Source: Rhodopseudomonas palustris (GTDB taxonomy: Bacteria > Pseudomonadota > Alphaproteobacteria > Rhizobiales > Xanthobacteraceae). From it: a stretch of DNA of 64,000 nt. Of the stretch, positions 57,301 through 64,000 are shown one piece after another. Position numbers and translations under genes: made by a program. The notes beneath the pieces are model-generated. The model saw only the letters and a list, made by a program, of their open reading frames with translations, did no database searches and was not told the DNA's origin. Positions within the stretch are counted from its first letter, which is position 1, and each line of letters opens with the position of its first letter. Location: positions 3,015 through 67,014 of the forward strand of contig NZ_QKQS01000029.1 in the NCBI RefSeq assembly GCF_003226555.1. The letters run 5' to 3'.

Positions 57301-57716
57301 TCGGCCTCGCGCGGAATCGAATCGAGATAGGCTTTGAACAACGGCCCCGGCTCGATCGTCGCCAGATACGGCGCCAGCTCGTGCTGCAGGTCGGCGGTAT
57401 ATGAGAACGGAAAGCTCTCGGCGTAGCTTTCGACGAAGAAGTCGAACGGGTTGATCACCGTCATCGCCGCGGTGAAATCGACCTCGATCTTGAGTTCGTC
57501 CGCCTTCTCCGGAAACACGAACCGTGCCAGCCAATTGCCTTGCGGGTCCTGCTGCCAATTGATGAAGTGGTTGGCCGGCGTGACCTTCAGCGAATACGAC
57601 AGAATCGGCGTCCGCGTATGCGGCGCCGGACGCAGCCGGATGGTCTGGGGGCCGATGTCGACCGGGCGGTCGTATTTGTAATGCGTGACGTGATGAAGGG
57701 CGACGTAGATCGACAC
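54375..57716 (-). CDS. Large transglutaminase-like protein with DUF2126
   Basis: Protein of 1113 residues. The N-terminal transglutaminase part (about 1-290) has Cys in [18 protein letters not shown], His in [18 protein letters not shown] and Asp in [18 protein letters not shown]. The rest is DUF2126, beginning near [18 protein letters not shown] and including ETL-like segments such as [20 protein letters not shown]. The GTG start ([18 protein letters not shown]) has GGAG eight bases upstream. It is the first gene of the cluster, ten bases before the ATP-grasp gene. Its role is unknown. Confidence 0.88.
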   Translation of the reverse strand: MSIYVALHHVTHYKYDRPVDIGPQTIRLRPAPHTRTPILSYSLKVTPANHFINWQQDPQGNWLARFVFPEKADELKIEVDFTAAMTVINPFDFFVESYAESFPFSYTADLQHELAPYLATIEPGPLFKAYLDSIPREAESTVNFLVDLNAKLRERVNYIIRMEPGVQTPEETLAKSAGSCRDSAWLLIQTLRHLGLAARFVSGYLIQLRPDIESLDGPRGAAHDFTDLHAWAEVYLPGAGWVGFDVTSGLLAGEGHIPVAATPHYRTAAPISGVVGFANVDFKFDMRVERIREAPRITKPFSDESWARLDALGEKVDADLVAHDVRLTMGGEPTFVSIDDLESPEWNVAAVGGAKRMLADDLIRRLRSRFAPGGLLHFGQGKWYPGESLPRWAFGLYWRKDGVPIWNNAELIAPVVGQRPAKVEEAEQFAIGTAKRLGIDTDYVLPAYEDPNHWLQKEAALPPNVDPHDNKLADPEERARMARVFDTGLNTPRGFVLPIQAWNAEATAAQKKRWRSERWKLRRGNLFLLPGDSPLGFRLPISSLPHIPEDDYPFIVPRDPLEPRGTLPLFAPPPANDAEPEREQMAVFEQGSAEATTNQPVEEQKLRKGGVRTAMSIELREGVLCAFMPPTERIEDYLELIAAVEATAEEMQIRVHIEGYPPPYDPRIDVIKVTPDPGVIEVNIQPAQNWREAVRTTFGLYEDAAQVRLGANRFLIDGRHTGTGGGNHVVVGGSSPADSPFLRRPDLLKSLVLFWQRHPSLSYLFSGMFIGPTSQAPRIDEARHDSLYELEIALAHVPPPGVKGPLWLADRLFRNILVDITGNTHRAEICIDKMYSPDSPTGRLGLVEFRALEMPPDPRMSLAQQLLIRALIAMLWREQLSGKFVRWGTALHDRFMLPHYLWEDFRDVLGELGRAGYAFEPEWFTAQLEFRFPVFGSVYHGGVTLELRQALEPWHVLGEEGTAGGTVRFVDSSVERLQVKAEGFVEGRHVITCNGRRLPMTPTARAGEAVAAVRFKAWQPAAGLHPTIPVHAPLVFDIVDTWNGRSLGGCVYHVAHPGGRAYETKPVNSYEAEARRLARFQDHGHTPGRIDPPQEERTLEFPLTLDLRTPLLH

Positions 57717-57830
57717 GAGGGCAGCTCCGGCATTGAATTTGAGCAGAACACCGGAACTCGGGGCGATCAAGCGCTAACAAAGGGCAAGGGGTGCACAAGC
57801 GGAAGGCGTCTGGCCCCCCACACACTGCCG

Positions 57831-57932
57831 TCATCGCCCGCGCAGGCGGGCGACCCAGTATCCCAGAGCGTCTGCGACCGAACACCAATGCTCTGGAACA
57901 CTGGATCCTCCGCTTTCGCGGAGGATGACGAT
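57831..57932. repeat. Intergenic repeat, TCATCGCCCGCGCAGGCGGG family
   Basis: The left part reads TCATCGCCCGCGCAGGCGGG, then CGACCCAGTATCC. The right part has ACTGGATCCTCCGCTTTCGC, then GGAGGATGACGA, an imperfect inverse. Each half is itself a hairpin. It sits in the 282-bp gap between the large transglutaminase gene and hpaI. Confidence 0.75.
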
Positions 57933-57998
57933 GAGTGGGGATTGAAGGCGGCGGCTCTGGAAGACGACTCGGTGGAGAATGGAGATGGACGCCGGCCC

Positions 57999-58775
57999 TT
58001 ACGCCTTCCCGCCCGAATTCTTCCGCGTCTCGGCGACCCAGCTGCGGGCGCCGATCGCCATGATGCCGCTGTCGTTGAGCAGCGTCACCAGCTTGAAGCC
58101 GAGCGCGATGTTGCGGGCGGCGCCTTCGGGGCCGGAGCAGTGGATGCCCGGATACAGGCCGCGCTTGTCGCATTCCTTCAACAGCTTGTCGTAGATTTTC
58201 AGGATCTCCGGCTCGTCACGATCGAGCTTCGGCACCAGGCCGTAGGAAAAGCCGAGATCGCTCGGCCCGATATAGACGCCGGCGATGCCCTCGACGTCGA
58301 GGATCGCTTCCATGTTCTCGACCGCGGTGCGGGTCTCGATCATCGGGATGCACAGCGTCTCGTCGTTCGCAGTCGCCTGATAATTGCCCGACGAGCCGTA
58401 CAGCCCGGCGCGGATCGGACCGTTGCTGCGGGTGCCGCGCGGCGGGTACTTGCAATACTGGACGAAATTCTCCGCTTCTTCCTTGGTGTTCACCATCGGG
58501 CAGATCACCCCGTAGGCGCCGCCGTCCAGCACTTTGCCGATGATGCCCGGCTCGTTCCACGGCACCCGCACCATCGGCGTCACCGGATGCGCCTGCATCG
58601 CCTGGAAGCAGGTGACCATCGATTGATAGTCCTGCACGCCGTGCTGGATATCGACCGTGACGCTGTCGAACCCGCACTGCGCCATCACCTCCGCCGAGAA
58701 CCCCGACGGAATCGCCAGCCAGCCGTTGACCACGACTTTGCCGTCGGCCCACAATTCCTTCACCCTGTTCGCCAT
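57999..58775 (-). CDS. hpaI: HpcH/HpaI-family aldolase
   Basis: Class II pyruvate-dependent aldolase of 258 residues that cleaves 4-hydroxy-2-oxoheptanedioate to pyruvate and succinate semialdehyde, the last step of homoprotocatechuate meta-cleavage. Key regions are VDIQHGVQDY with the catalytic histidine, the metal-binding glutamate in IPMIETRTAVENM, and GVYIGPSDLGFSYG. AGGAG lies upstream of the ATG. It is close to other hpa genes, although separated from them by two repeat elements. Other HpaI-family substrates are possible. Confidence 0.82.
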   Translation of the reverse strand: MANRVKELWADGKVVVNGWLAIPSGFSAEVMAQCGFDSVTVDIQHGVQDYQSMVTCFQAMQAHPVTPMVRVPWNEPGIIGKVLDGGAYGVICPMVNTKEEAENFVQYCKYPPRGTRSNGPIRAGLYGSSGNYQATANDETLCIPMIETRTAVENMEAILDVEGIAGVYIGPSDLGFSYGLVPKLDRDEPEILKIYDKLLKECDKRGLYPGIHCSGPEGAARNIALGFKLVTLLNDSGIMAIGARSWVAETRKNSGGKA

Positions 58776-58822
58776 GTTGCTCCTCGAGCGTTGTGATGGA
58801 GACGATGTTGTTAGTCGCCACT

Positions 58823-58894
58823 GTCATCGCCGGGCTCGACCCGGCGATCCATCCTGCGAAAGAGGATGGATGCGCGGGTCAAGCCAGCGCATGA
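58823..58894. repeat. Intergenic repeat, GTCATCGCCGGGCTCGACCC family
   Basis: GTCATCGCCGGGCTCGACCC, then GGCGATCCATC, is followed by the near-inverse GATGGATGCGCGGGTCAAGC and a closing GCATGAC. The element matches the widespread alphaproteobacterial palindromic type. It lies upstream of hpaI. Confidence 0.7.
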
Positions 58895-58923
58895 CGCCAT
58901 GTGACCCAGCCAAGCACAATCCC

Positions 58924-59035
58924 TCATGGTGAGGAGGCGCGTAGCGCCGTCTCGAACCATGGGCTGCGTGGATAGCGCGCGCCGCGTGGCCCATCCTTCG
59001 AGACGCCGCGCTGCGCGCGGCTCCTCAGGATGAGG
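58924..59035. repeat. Intergenic repeat, CTCATGGTGAGGAGGCGCG family, full copy
   Basis: Left end CTCATGGTGAGGAGGCGCGT with CGTCTCGAACCATG; right end CATCCTTCGAGACGCC and CGGCTCCTCAGGATGAGG, an imperfect inverse. It fills the rest of the gap between hpaI and the Ldh-family gene. A half copy lies at 19617-19666. Confidence 0.8.
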
Positions 59036-59054
59036 TCGTGCCGGTCGCGATCCA

Positions 59055-60140
59055 TCACGCCGTCGCCGCCTGGATCGCGGCTTCGTCGACGCCGACTTCG
59101 CGGGCGGTGGCGACGATGGCGGCCCAGGTGTCGTCGGGGAGCGGGACGCCGTTTTGGGTGCGCTCGGCGCGCATGCGTGTTTCGGGATCGCCGGGGATCA
59201 GAACCTGATCGACGCCGGCGATCGGCTTGGCGCTCTTGAAGTAATCGACGTAGCGCGTGACTTCGGCGTCGAACACGTGTGCAGGATCGATCTTCTTCGG
59301 ATCGACATAGATCGAGAACATGCCGTTGGCGAACGGCCGGTTCGGCCCGGTCGCGCCGTTGCCGGTGAGCGCGCCGCCGAGCAGTTCGCAGATCAGCGCC
59401 AGGCCCGAGCCCTTGTGCTCGCCGAAGGCGCGGATCGCGCCCTGGCCGTTGGCGTGGTTGATCGGGCCGTCCTTCTCGTGCGGGCCATACAGCGTCGCCG
59501 GGTCTTCGCTCAAGGAGCCGTCGGAATTGATCAGCGCGCCCTGCGGCAGCTTCTTGCCGCCGCGCGCCGCGACCAGCACCTTGCCCTCCGCGACGATCGA
59601 AGTGGCGAGATCGAGCACCACCGGCGGCGCGCCGGGGCGCGGAATGCCGACGCAATACGGCGCGGTCGACAATCTGCGCTCGACGCCGCCGAATGGCGCC
59701 ACCAGGATCGAGCCCGCGGCGGTGACGAAATGGATCGACACCAGCCCTTCGGCGGCGGCCATCTCGGCCCAGTCGCCGATCCGACCGATATGGCCAGCGT
59801 TCTTCAGCGCCACCGCCGACAGCCCCTGCGCCTTGCACTTCTCGATACCGATGCGCACCGCCTGCGGCCCGACGGTCTGGCCATAGCCGAACTTGCCGTC
59901 GACCACTGCGAGCGATGGCAGATCGACCGGCACGTCGACGGTCTGATCCGGATGCACCGCGCCGGCATTGCGCCAGCGGATGTACACCGGCACCCGGATC
60001 ACGCCGTGGCTGTCATGGCCGGTGAGATTGGCGGTGGTGAGATAAGAACCGATCCGCCGCGCTTCCTCTTTGGACGAGCCCGCGCATTCGAACACCTGGG
60101 CGACGAAATCGATCAGCCGATCGACCTGCACCGTCACCAT
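59055..60140 (-). CDS. Ldh-family (malate/L-lactate-type) NAD(P) dehydrogenase
   Basis: Oxidoreductase of the YlbC/Ldh_2 family, 361 residues, with its atypical Rossmann-like fold. Visible signatures are HDSHGVIRVPVYIRW with the catalytic histidine near residue 50, IHFVTAAGSILVAPFGG and the nucleotide-region EHKGSGLALICELLGGALTG. The ATG at 60140 has GGAG nine bases upstream; a longer reading would run into the hpaR end. It lies 40 bases after hpaR and is probably co-transcribed. Its substrate, perhaps a 2-hydroxy acid linked to 4-hydroxyphenylacetate use, is not evident. Confidence 0.85.
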   Translation of the reverse strand: MVTVQVDRLIDFVAQVFECAGSSKEEARRIGSYLTTANLTGHDSHGVIRVPVYIRWRNAGAVHPDQTVDVPVDLPSLAVVDGKFGYGQTVGPQAVRIGIEKCKAQGLSAVALKNAGHIGRIGDWAEMAAAEGLVSIHFVTAAGSILVAPFGGVERRLSTAPYCVGIPRPGAPPVVLDLATSIVAEGKVLVAARGGKKLPQGALINSDGSLSEDPATLYGPHEKDGPINHANGQGAIRAFGEHKGSGLALICELLGGALTGNGATGPNRPFANGMFSIYVDPKKIDPAHVFDAEVTRYVDYFKSAKPIAGVDQVLIPGDPETRMRAERTQNGVPLPDDTWAAIVATAREVGVDEAAIQAATA

Positions 60141-60180
60141 GCCGGCGCACTCCGCCGGCCAGCGGTCATGGGCTGTTGCG

Positions 60181-60720
60181 TCATTCGTCGTCTCCTCCCG
60201 GCGCCGCGGGCTTCGGCCGCGGTCGTTTTTGTGTGGCGCGAGTTGAGCGAAATTCGGCTTCGCTGTCCACCGCGCTTCCGGCATGGCGCACCGGCATCGC
60301 GATCAGACTCGCCTCTAGCGCGCGCAGTAGATCCTGCAGTTCGGCGAGCCGGACGCCGCCGGTCCGCCGCGTGATCTCGGCGTAGATCGCTTCCGAAAAC
60401 GGCGCGACGGTCTCGATCAGCTTCAGCCCCTTGGCAGTGATCGACATCATGCTGCGGCGCTGATCGTCCTTGGCGGGCTTGCGCGCCACCAGCTTGCGCG
60501 CCTCGAGATCGCGCAGCATCCGCGACAGACTCGGGCCGAGCAGGAAGGCGCGCTCCGCCAGCTCTGTGACCTCGAGCGATTCGACCGCCGTGAGCGCCCG
60601 CAGGATCCGCCATTGCTGCTCGCTGAGCCCATGCGCGCGCAGCAGCGGCCGGAAGTGGCGCATCACCGCCTCGCGGCCGCGCAGCAACAGCATCGGCAGC
60701 GAGCGCGAGAATTCGCGCAT
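60181..60720 (-). CDS. hpaR: HpaR, MarR-family regulator of homoprotocatechuate genes
   Basis: MarR-family repressor of 179 residues. The winged helix covers about 30-110 (SEQQWRILRALTAVESLEVT, then LSRMLRDLEARKLVARK and the wing around DDQRRSMMSIT). The start MREFSRSLPML is chosen because upstream codons fall inside a palindromic repeat (60750-60831), which would add non-homologous residues. The C-terminal 30 residues are low in complexity. It is divergent from hpaH. In enterics HpaR represses the meta operon and is relieved by homoprotocatechuate-type ligands. Confidence 0.85.
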   Translation of the reverse strand: MREFSRSLPMLLLRGREAVMRHFRPLLRAHGLSEQQWRILRALTAVESLEVTELAERAFLLGPSLSRMLRDLEARKLVARKPAKDDQRRSMMSITAKGLKLIETVAPFSEAIYAEITRRTGGVRLAELQDLLRALEASLIAMPVRHAGSAVDSEAEFRSTRATQKRPRPKPAAPGGDDE

Positions 60721-60749
60721 CGGCGCTTTGCTTCGACCCGATTCCTCCC

Positions 60750-60831
60750 CGTCATGGCGAGGCGCATCGCGCCGAAGCAATCCAGCTTTGGGGCGCGCGG
60801 CCGGATTGCTTCGCTTCGGCCGCAATGACGG
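60750..60831. repeat. Intergenic repeat, CGTCATGGCGAGGCGCATCG family
   Basis: CGTCATGGCGAGGCGCATCG, then CGCCGAAGCAATCCAG, is mirrored by CCGGATTGCTTCGCTTCGGC, then CGCAATGACG. It is an 82-bp imperfect palindrome in the hpaR leader and extends the open frame upstream of hpaR artificially. Confidence 0.8.
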
Positions 60832-60884
60832 TGGCGGAGTTTTTTGCATCGCAACAGGAGCGGTTTCGGTTTGAGCGCAATCAT

Positions 60885-60896
60885 TTAACATGTTAA
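60885..60896. promoter_or_regulatory. Palindrome in the hpaR/hpaH gap, probable HpaR operator
   Basis: TTAACATGTTAA is a perfect 12-bp AT-rich palindrome 69 bases upstream of the hpaH ATG. MarR-family regulators bind such dyads next to their own gene. It would control the hpaHFE(D) operon and perhaps hpaR itself. Confidence 0.5.
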
Positions 60897-60964
60897 TCAT
60901 CTGCCGCGCGACGGTTTTGTTGAATGGACCGCGCGGGCGTGAAACGATTTTCGCTGGAGCGACG

Positions 60965-61771
60965 ATGGCGCTTTCGAACGACGACATCCGCGCGGCGGCC
61001 GAACGGCTCGATCGCGCCGAACAAACGAAAGTCCAGGTCCGCCAGCTGTCGCTGGATCACCCGGCGATCACGATTCCCGATGCCTACGCAATCCAAGCTG
61101 CCTGGATCGAGATCAAGCAGGCTGCGGGCCGGCGCGTGCGCGGCCACAAGATCGGGCTGACCTCGAAGGCGATGCAGAGCCAGCTCGGCATCGGCGAGCC
61201 CGACAGCGGCATCCTGCTCGACGATATGTTCTTCGACGACGGCGGCATGGTGCCGACCGATCGCTTTATCGCGACGCGCGTCGAAGCCGAACTCGCCTTC
61301 GTCATCAAGCATCGCCTCGCCGGCCCACATTGCACGATCTTCGACGTGCTGAACGCCACCGACTTCGTGGTGCCTGCGCTCGAAATCCTCGACACGAGGG
61401 TGCAGCGGGTCGATCCGGAGACCAAGGCGACGCGCAAGATCTATGACACCATCGCCGATAACGCCGCGAATGCCGGCATCGTGCTCGGCGGCCGGCCGAT
61501 CCGCCCGCTCGACACCGACCTGCGCTGGATCGGCGCACTGACCTATAAAAACGGCCAGCTCGAAGAGACCGGCCTCGCCGCCGGCGTGCTCAACCATCCG
61601 GCGACCGCGGTCGCGTGGCTCGCCAACAAGATCGCGCCGCAGGGGCTGGCGCTGGAGCCCGGCCAGATCGTGCTGGCCGGCTCGTTCATTCGCGCGATCG
61701 AAACGGCGAAGGGTGATACGATCCAGGCCGATTACGGCCCCTACGGCACCGTGAGTTGTTACTTCGGGTGA
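60965..61771 (+). CDS. hpaH: HpaH, 2-oxohept-3-enedioate hydratase
   Basis: Fumarylacetoacetase-like hydratase of 268 residues (enteric HpaH 267). It adds water to 2-oxohept-3-ene-1,7-dioate. Recognisable segments are [17 protein letters not shown] near residue 60, the acidic metal-site strand [12 protein letters not shown] near 102, and [16 protein letters not shown]. The ATG follows GGAG at a five-base distance. It is the first gene of the plus-strand hpaH-hpaF-hpaE run and ends 20 bases before hpaF. Confidence 0.92.
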   Translation: MALSNDDIRAAAERLDRAEQTKVQVRQLSLDHPAITIPDAYAIQAAWIEIKQAAGRRVRGHKIGLTSKAMQSQLGIGEPDSGILLDDMFFDDGGMVPTDRFIATRVEAELAFVIKHRLAGPHCTIFDVLNATDFVVPALEILDTRVQRVDPETKATRKIYDTIADNAANAGIVLGGRPIRPLDTDLRWIGALTYKNGQLEETGLAAGVLNHPATAVAWLANKIAPQGLALEPGQIVLAGSFIRAIETAKGDTIQADYGPYGTVSCYFG

Positions 61772-61791
61772 CGAACCGAAGCGAGGAATCC

Positions 61792-62190
61792 ATGCCGCAT
61801 TTCACCATCGAATATTCCGCCAATCTCGACGACCGGATCGACATCGCCGACATCGTCGAACTGGTCCGCGTCGCTGCGATCGAGACCGGGATCTTCCCGG
61901 TCGGCGGCATCCGCGTCCGCGCGATCCGCTGCGAGCATTACGCGATTGCCGACGGCCGGCCCGGCTTTGGCTTCATGGCGATGCTGCTGCGGCTCGGCGA
62001 AGGCCGCGACCTCGCCGCCCGCAAACGCGCCGGCGACCACATCTTCGCCCAGCTCTCGCATCATCTTGATCCGCTGTTCGGCGACGAGGGCTTCGCACTG
62101 TCGTTCGACATGATGGTCAACGACAAGGAGACGAGCTGGAAGCGCAACTCGATCCACGACCTCCTGATCGCCGAGGCCCGCCATGGCTGA
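61792..62190 (+). CDS. hpaF: HpaF, 5-carboxymethyl-2-hydroxymuconate isomerase
   Basis: Tautomerase-superfamily isomerase of 132 residues (enteric CHMI about 126). The catalytic Pro is the residue after the initiator Met (MPHFTIEYSANL). Later segments are VGGIRVRAIRCEHYAI and FMAMLLRLGEGRD. GAGGAA precedes the ATG, and starting upstream would bury the catalytic proline. Its last eight bases overlap hpaE. Confidence 0.92.
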   Translation: MPHFTIEYSANLDDRIDIADIVELVRVAAIETGIFPVGGIRVRAIRCEHYAIADGRPGFGFMAMLLRLGEGRDLAARKRAGDHIFAQLSHHLDPLFGDEGFALSFDMMVNDKETSWKRNSIHDLLIAEARHG

Positions 62191-63724
62191 TGCCGCCACG
62201 ACCTCTTCCGGATTTCAAGCCAATCTCGACCGCGCCGCGCCGCTGCTGAAGCAGCTGAAGGCCGATGGTATCGGCCACCTGATCGGCGGCGAGATCGTCG
62301 CCGCTTCATCCGGCGAGGTGTTCGAGACGGCCTCACCGATCGACAATGCGGTGCTGGCCCAGGTGGCGCGCGGCACGGCGGCGGACATCGACCGCGCCGC
62401 CAAAGCGGCCAAGTCGGCGTTTCCGGCGTGGCGCGACATGGCGCCCGCCAAGCGGCGCAAACTGCTGCACACCATCGCCGATGCGATCGAGGCGCGCGCC
62501 GACGACATCGCGGTGCTGGAATGCATCGACACCGGCCAGGCGCATCGCTTCATGGCCAAGGCGGCGATCCGCGCCGCGGAAAACTTCCGGTTCTTCGCCA
62601 ATAAATGTACCGAGGCGCGCGACGGGCTGAACACGCCGAGCGACGAGCACTGGAACGTCTCGACCCGGGTGCCGATCGGACCGGTCGGCGTGATCACGCC
62701 GTGGAATACGCCGTTCATGCTGTCGACCTGGAAGATCGCGCCGGCATTGGCGGCGGGTTGCACCGTCGTGCACAAGCCGGCCGAGTGGTCGCCGGTGACC
62801 GCCGACCTGCTGGCGCGGATCAGCAGGGACGCCGGGCTGCCCGACGGCGTGCTCAACTGCGTGCACGGCTTCGGCGAAGAGGCCGGCAAGGCGCTGACCG
62901 AACATCCGGCCATCAAGGCGATCGCATTCGTCGGCGAAACCGCGACCGGCGCAGCCATCATGGCGCAGGGCGCACCGACGCTGAAGCGCGTGCATTTCGA
63001 GCTCGGCGGCAAGAACCCGGTGATCGTGTTCGATGATGCCGATCTCGATCGCGCGCTCGACGCCGTGGTGTTCATGATCTACTCGCTGAACGGCGAGCGC
63101 TGCACCTCGTCGAGCCGGCTGTTGGTGCAGGCTTCGATCGCCGATCAGTTCATCGAAAAGCTCTCGGCGCGGGTGCGCGTGCTGAAAGTCGGCCATCCGC
63201 TCGATCCGTCGACCGAGATCGGCCCGCTGATCCATCAACGCCATCTCGACAAGGTCTGCTCCTATGTCGACGTCGCCCGGAAAGACGGCGCCACCATCGC
63301 GGTCGGCGGCGCGCCGTTCGATGGTCCCGGCGGCGGCCACTACGTGCAGCCGACGCTGGTGACGAACGCGCGCAGCGACATGCAAGTGGCGCAGGACGAG
63401 GTGTTCGGTCCGTTCCTCACGGTGATCCCGTTCAAGGACGAAGCCGAAGCGGTGCAAATCGCCAACGACGTCCGCTACGGCCTCACCGGCTATGTCTGGA
63501 CCGGCGACATGGGCCGTGCGTTGCGCGTCGCCGATGCGCTCGAGGCCGGCATGATCTGGCTCAATTCCGAGAACGTCCGCCATCTGCCGACGCCGTTCGG
63601 CGGCATGAAGCAGTCCGGCATCGGCCGTGACGGCGGCGACTACTCGTTCGAGTTCTACATGGAGACCAAGCACGTTTCGCTGGCCCGCGGCACGCACAGG
63701 ATTCAGAAGCTGGGGGTGGTGTAG
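62183..63724 (+). CDS. hpaE: HpaE, 5-carboxymethyl-2-hydroxymuconate semialdehyde dehydrogenase
   Basis: NAD-dependent aldehyde dehydrogenase of 513 residues. The oxidation site contains the conserved glutamate in VHFELGGKNPVIVFDDAD and the nucleophilic cysteine in LNGERCTSSSRLLV. The NAD-binding segment is ITPWNTPFMLSTWKIAPALA and the C-terminal LPFGGMKQSG-like motif is TPFGGMKQSGIGRDGG. It oxidises the ring-cleavage semialdehyde to the triacid. It overlaps hpaF by eight bases, so translation is coupled. Confidence 0.93.
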   Translation: MADAATTSSGFQANLDRAAPLLKQLKADGIGHLIGGEIVAASSGEVFETASPIDNAVLAQVARGTAADIDRAAKAAKSAFPAWRDMAPAKRRKLLHTIADAIEARADDIAVLECIDTGQAHRFMAKAAIRAAENFRFFANKCTEARDGLNTPSDEHWNVSTRVPIGPVGVITPWNTPFMLSTWKIAPALAAGCTVVHKPAEWSPVTADLLARISRDAGLPDGVLNCVHGFGEEAGKALTEHPAIKAIAFVGETATGAAIMAQGAPTLKRVHFELGGKNPVIVFDDADLDRALDAVVFMIYSLNGERCTSSSRLLVQASIADQFIEKLSARVRVLKVGHPLDPSTEIGPLIHQRHLDKVCSYVDVARKDGATIAVGGAPFDGPGGGHYVQPTLVTNARSDMQVAQDEVFGPFLTVIPFKDEAEAVQIANDVRYGLTGYVWTGDMGRALRVADALEAGMIWLNSENVRHLPTPFGGMKQSGIGRDGGDYSFEFYMETKHVSLARGTHRIQKLGVV

Positions 63725-63742
63725 TGCCAAGCCTCTCCACTT

Positions 63743-63924
63743 GTCATTCCGGGGCGCTCGCGAAAGCGAGCGAACCCGGAATCTCGCCGCGCCCGCTTTT
63801 GTCATTCCGGGGCGCGCGAAGCGCGAGACCGGAATCCATACTCCCTGCCGGCGCGGCCGTGCACAGTCGCCAACACAGGGGTTATGGATTCCGGGTTCGC
63901 CGCTGCGCGGCGCCCCGGAATGAC
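63743..63924. repeat. Compound palindromic repeat, TCATTCCGGGGCG family, copies 3 and 4
   Basis: Two tandem left ends (TGTCATTCCGGGGCGCTCGC and TTGTCATTCCGGGGCGCGCG) are followed by one right end, GCGCCCCGGAATGACG. It looks like one full element next to a half element. It lies between hpaE and the probable hpaD start. Confidence 0.85.
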
Positions 63925-63973
63925 GAACTTTGATGCTGTGAACTAACAATTTAGCTTCCTGGGGACCTCGCCA

Positions 63974-64000
63974 ATGCCGGTGCCGCAACATGTGTTCGAT
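63974..64000 (+). CDS. hpaD: Probable HpaD, 3,4-dihydroxyphenylacetate 2,3-dioxygenase (5' end only)
   Basis: The window ends nine codons into a reading frame beginning MPVPQHVFD, with GGGGA ten bases upstream. The place after hpaE is where the ring-cleavage dioxygenase is expected, and the short N-terminus agrees with what I recall of type I extradiol homoprotocatechuate dioxygenases in this group. Nine residues cannot prove it. Confidence 0.5.

Noticed and set aside
60721-60987. Longer HpaR start at 60987
   Set aside because: The added residues are encoded by a palindromic intergenic repeat and the hpaH promoter region, and show no MarR homology.

Overview
The window looks like a chromosomal segment of Rhodopseudomonas palustris or a very close relative (Alphaproteobacteria, Nitrobacteraceae). 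The evidence is high GC, the pim operon for dicarboxylate and benzoate degradation, a complete core hopanoid cluster including the C-2 methylase hpnP, GGAAC-N17-GTT (EcfG-type) promoters, and several families of short palindromic repeats that are typical of this group. I see no tRNA, rRNA, prophage, insertion sequence or CRISPR.

Region 1 (1-15.5 kb), dicarboxylic acid use. On the minus strand pimF-pimA-pimB-pimC encode activation and beta-oxidation of dicarboxylates; pimD and pimE should lie just before position 1. Divergent from them are an IclR-family regulator and a branched-chain-type ABC transporter (livG, livF, livH, livM). Three paralogous periplasmic binding proteins follow in tandem. 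A perfect 15-bp palindrome in the pimF/iclR gap is the likely operator.

Region 2 (15.5-24.4 kb), mixed accessory genes. These are a DUF892 stress protein with its own EcfG-type promoter, a ZntB/CorA-like transporter, a two-domain outer-membrane porin, an M20 amidohydrolase, a GMC oxidoreductase, a vapBC toxin-antitoxin pair and a universal stress protein.

Region 3 (24.5-48.5 kb), hopanoid locus. It holds hpnO, hpnN, ispH, hpnH, and the tightly overlapping operon hpnC-hpnD-hpnE-shc-hpnG, which runs from farnesyl diphosphate to squalene, hopene and ribosylhopane. A phosphonoacetate cassette (LysR regulator, phnA, pstS-like gene) sits between hpnH and hpnG. Further on, hpnP lies between eutB and eutC, and a second MMPL/RND transporter follows eutC. 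A terminator-like hairpin fills most of the hpnC leader.

Region 4 (48.5-57.8 kb). A methyl-accepting chemotaxis protein lies next to a free-standing periplasmic Cache protein. A three-gene cluster follows: a large transglutaminase/DUF2126 protein, a circularly permuted ATP-grasp/alpha-E protein and a small transglutaminase. This is a widespread but biochemically uncharacterised predicted peptide-ligase system.

Region 5 (58-64 kb), homoprotocatechuate (4-hydroxyphenylacetate) meta-cleavage. hpaR, an Ldh-family dehydrogenase and hpaI are on the minus strand. hpaH, hpaF, hpaE and the first nine codons of a probable hpaD are on the plus strand. A TTAACATGTTAA palindrome lies between the two arms.
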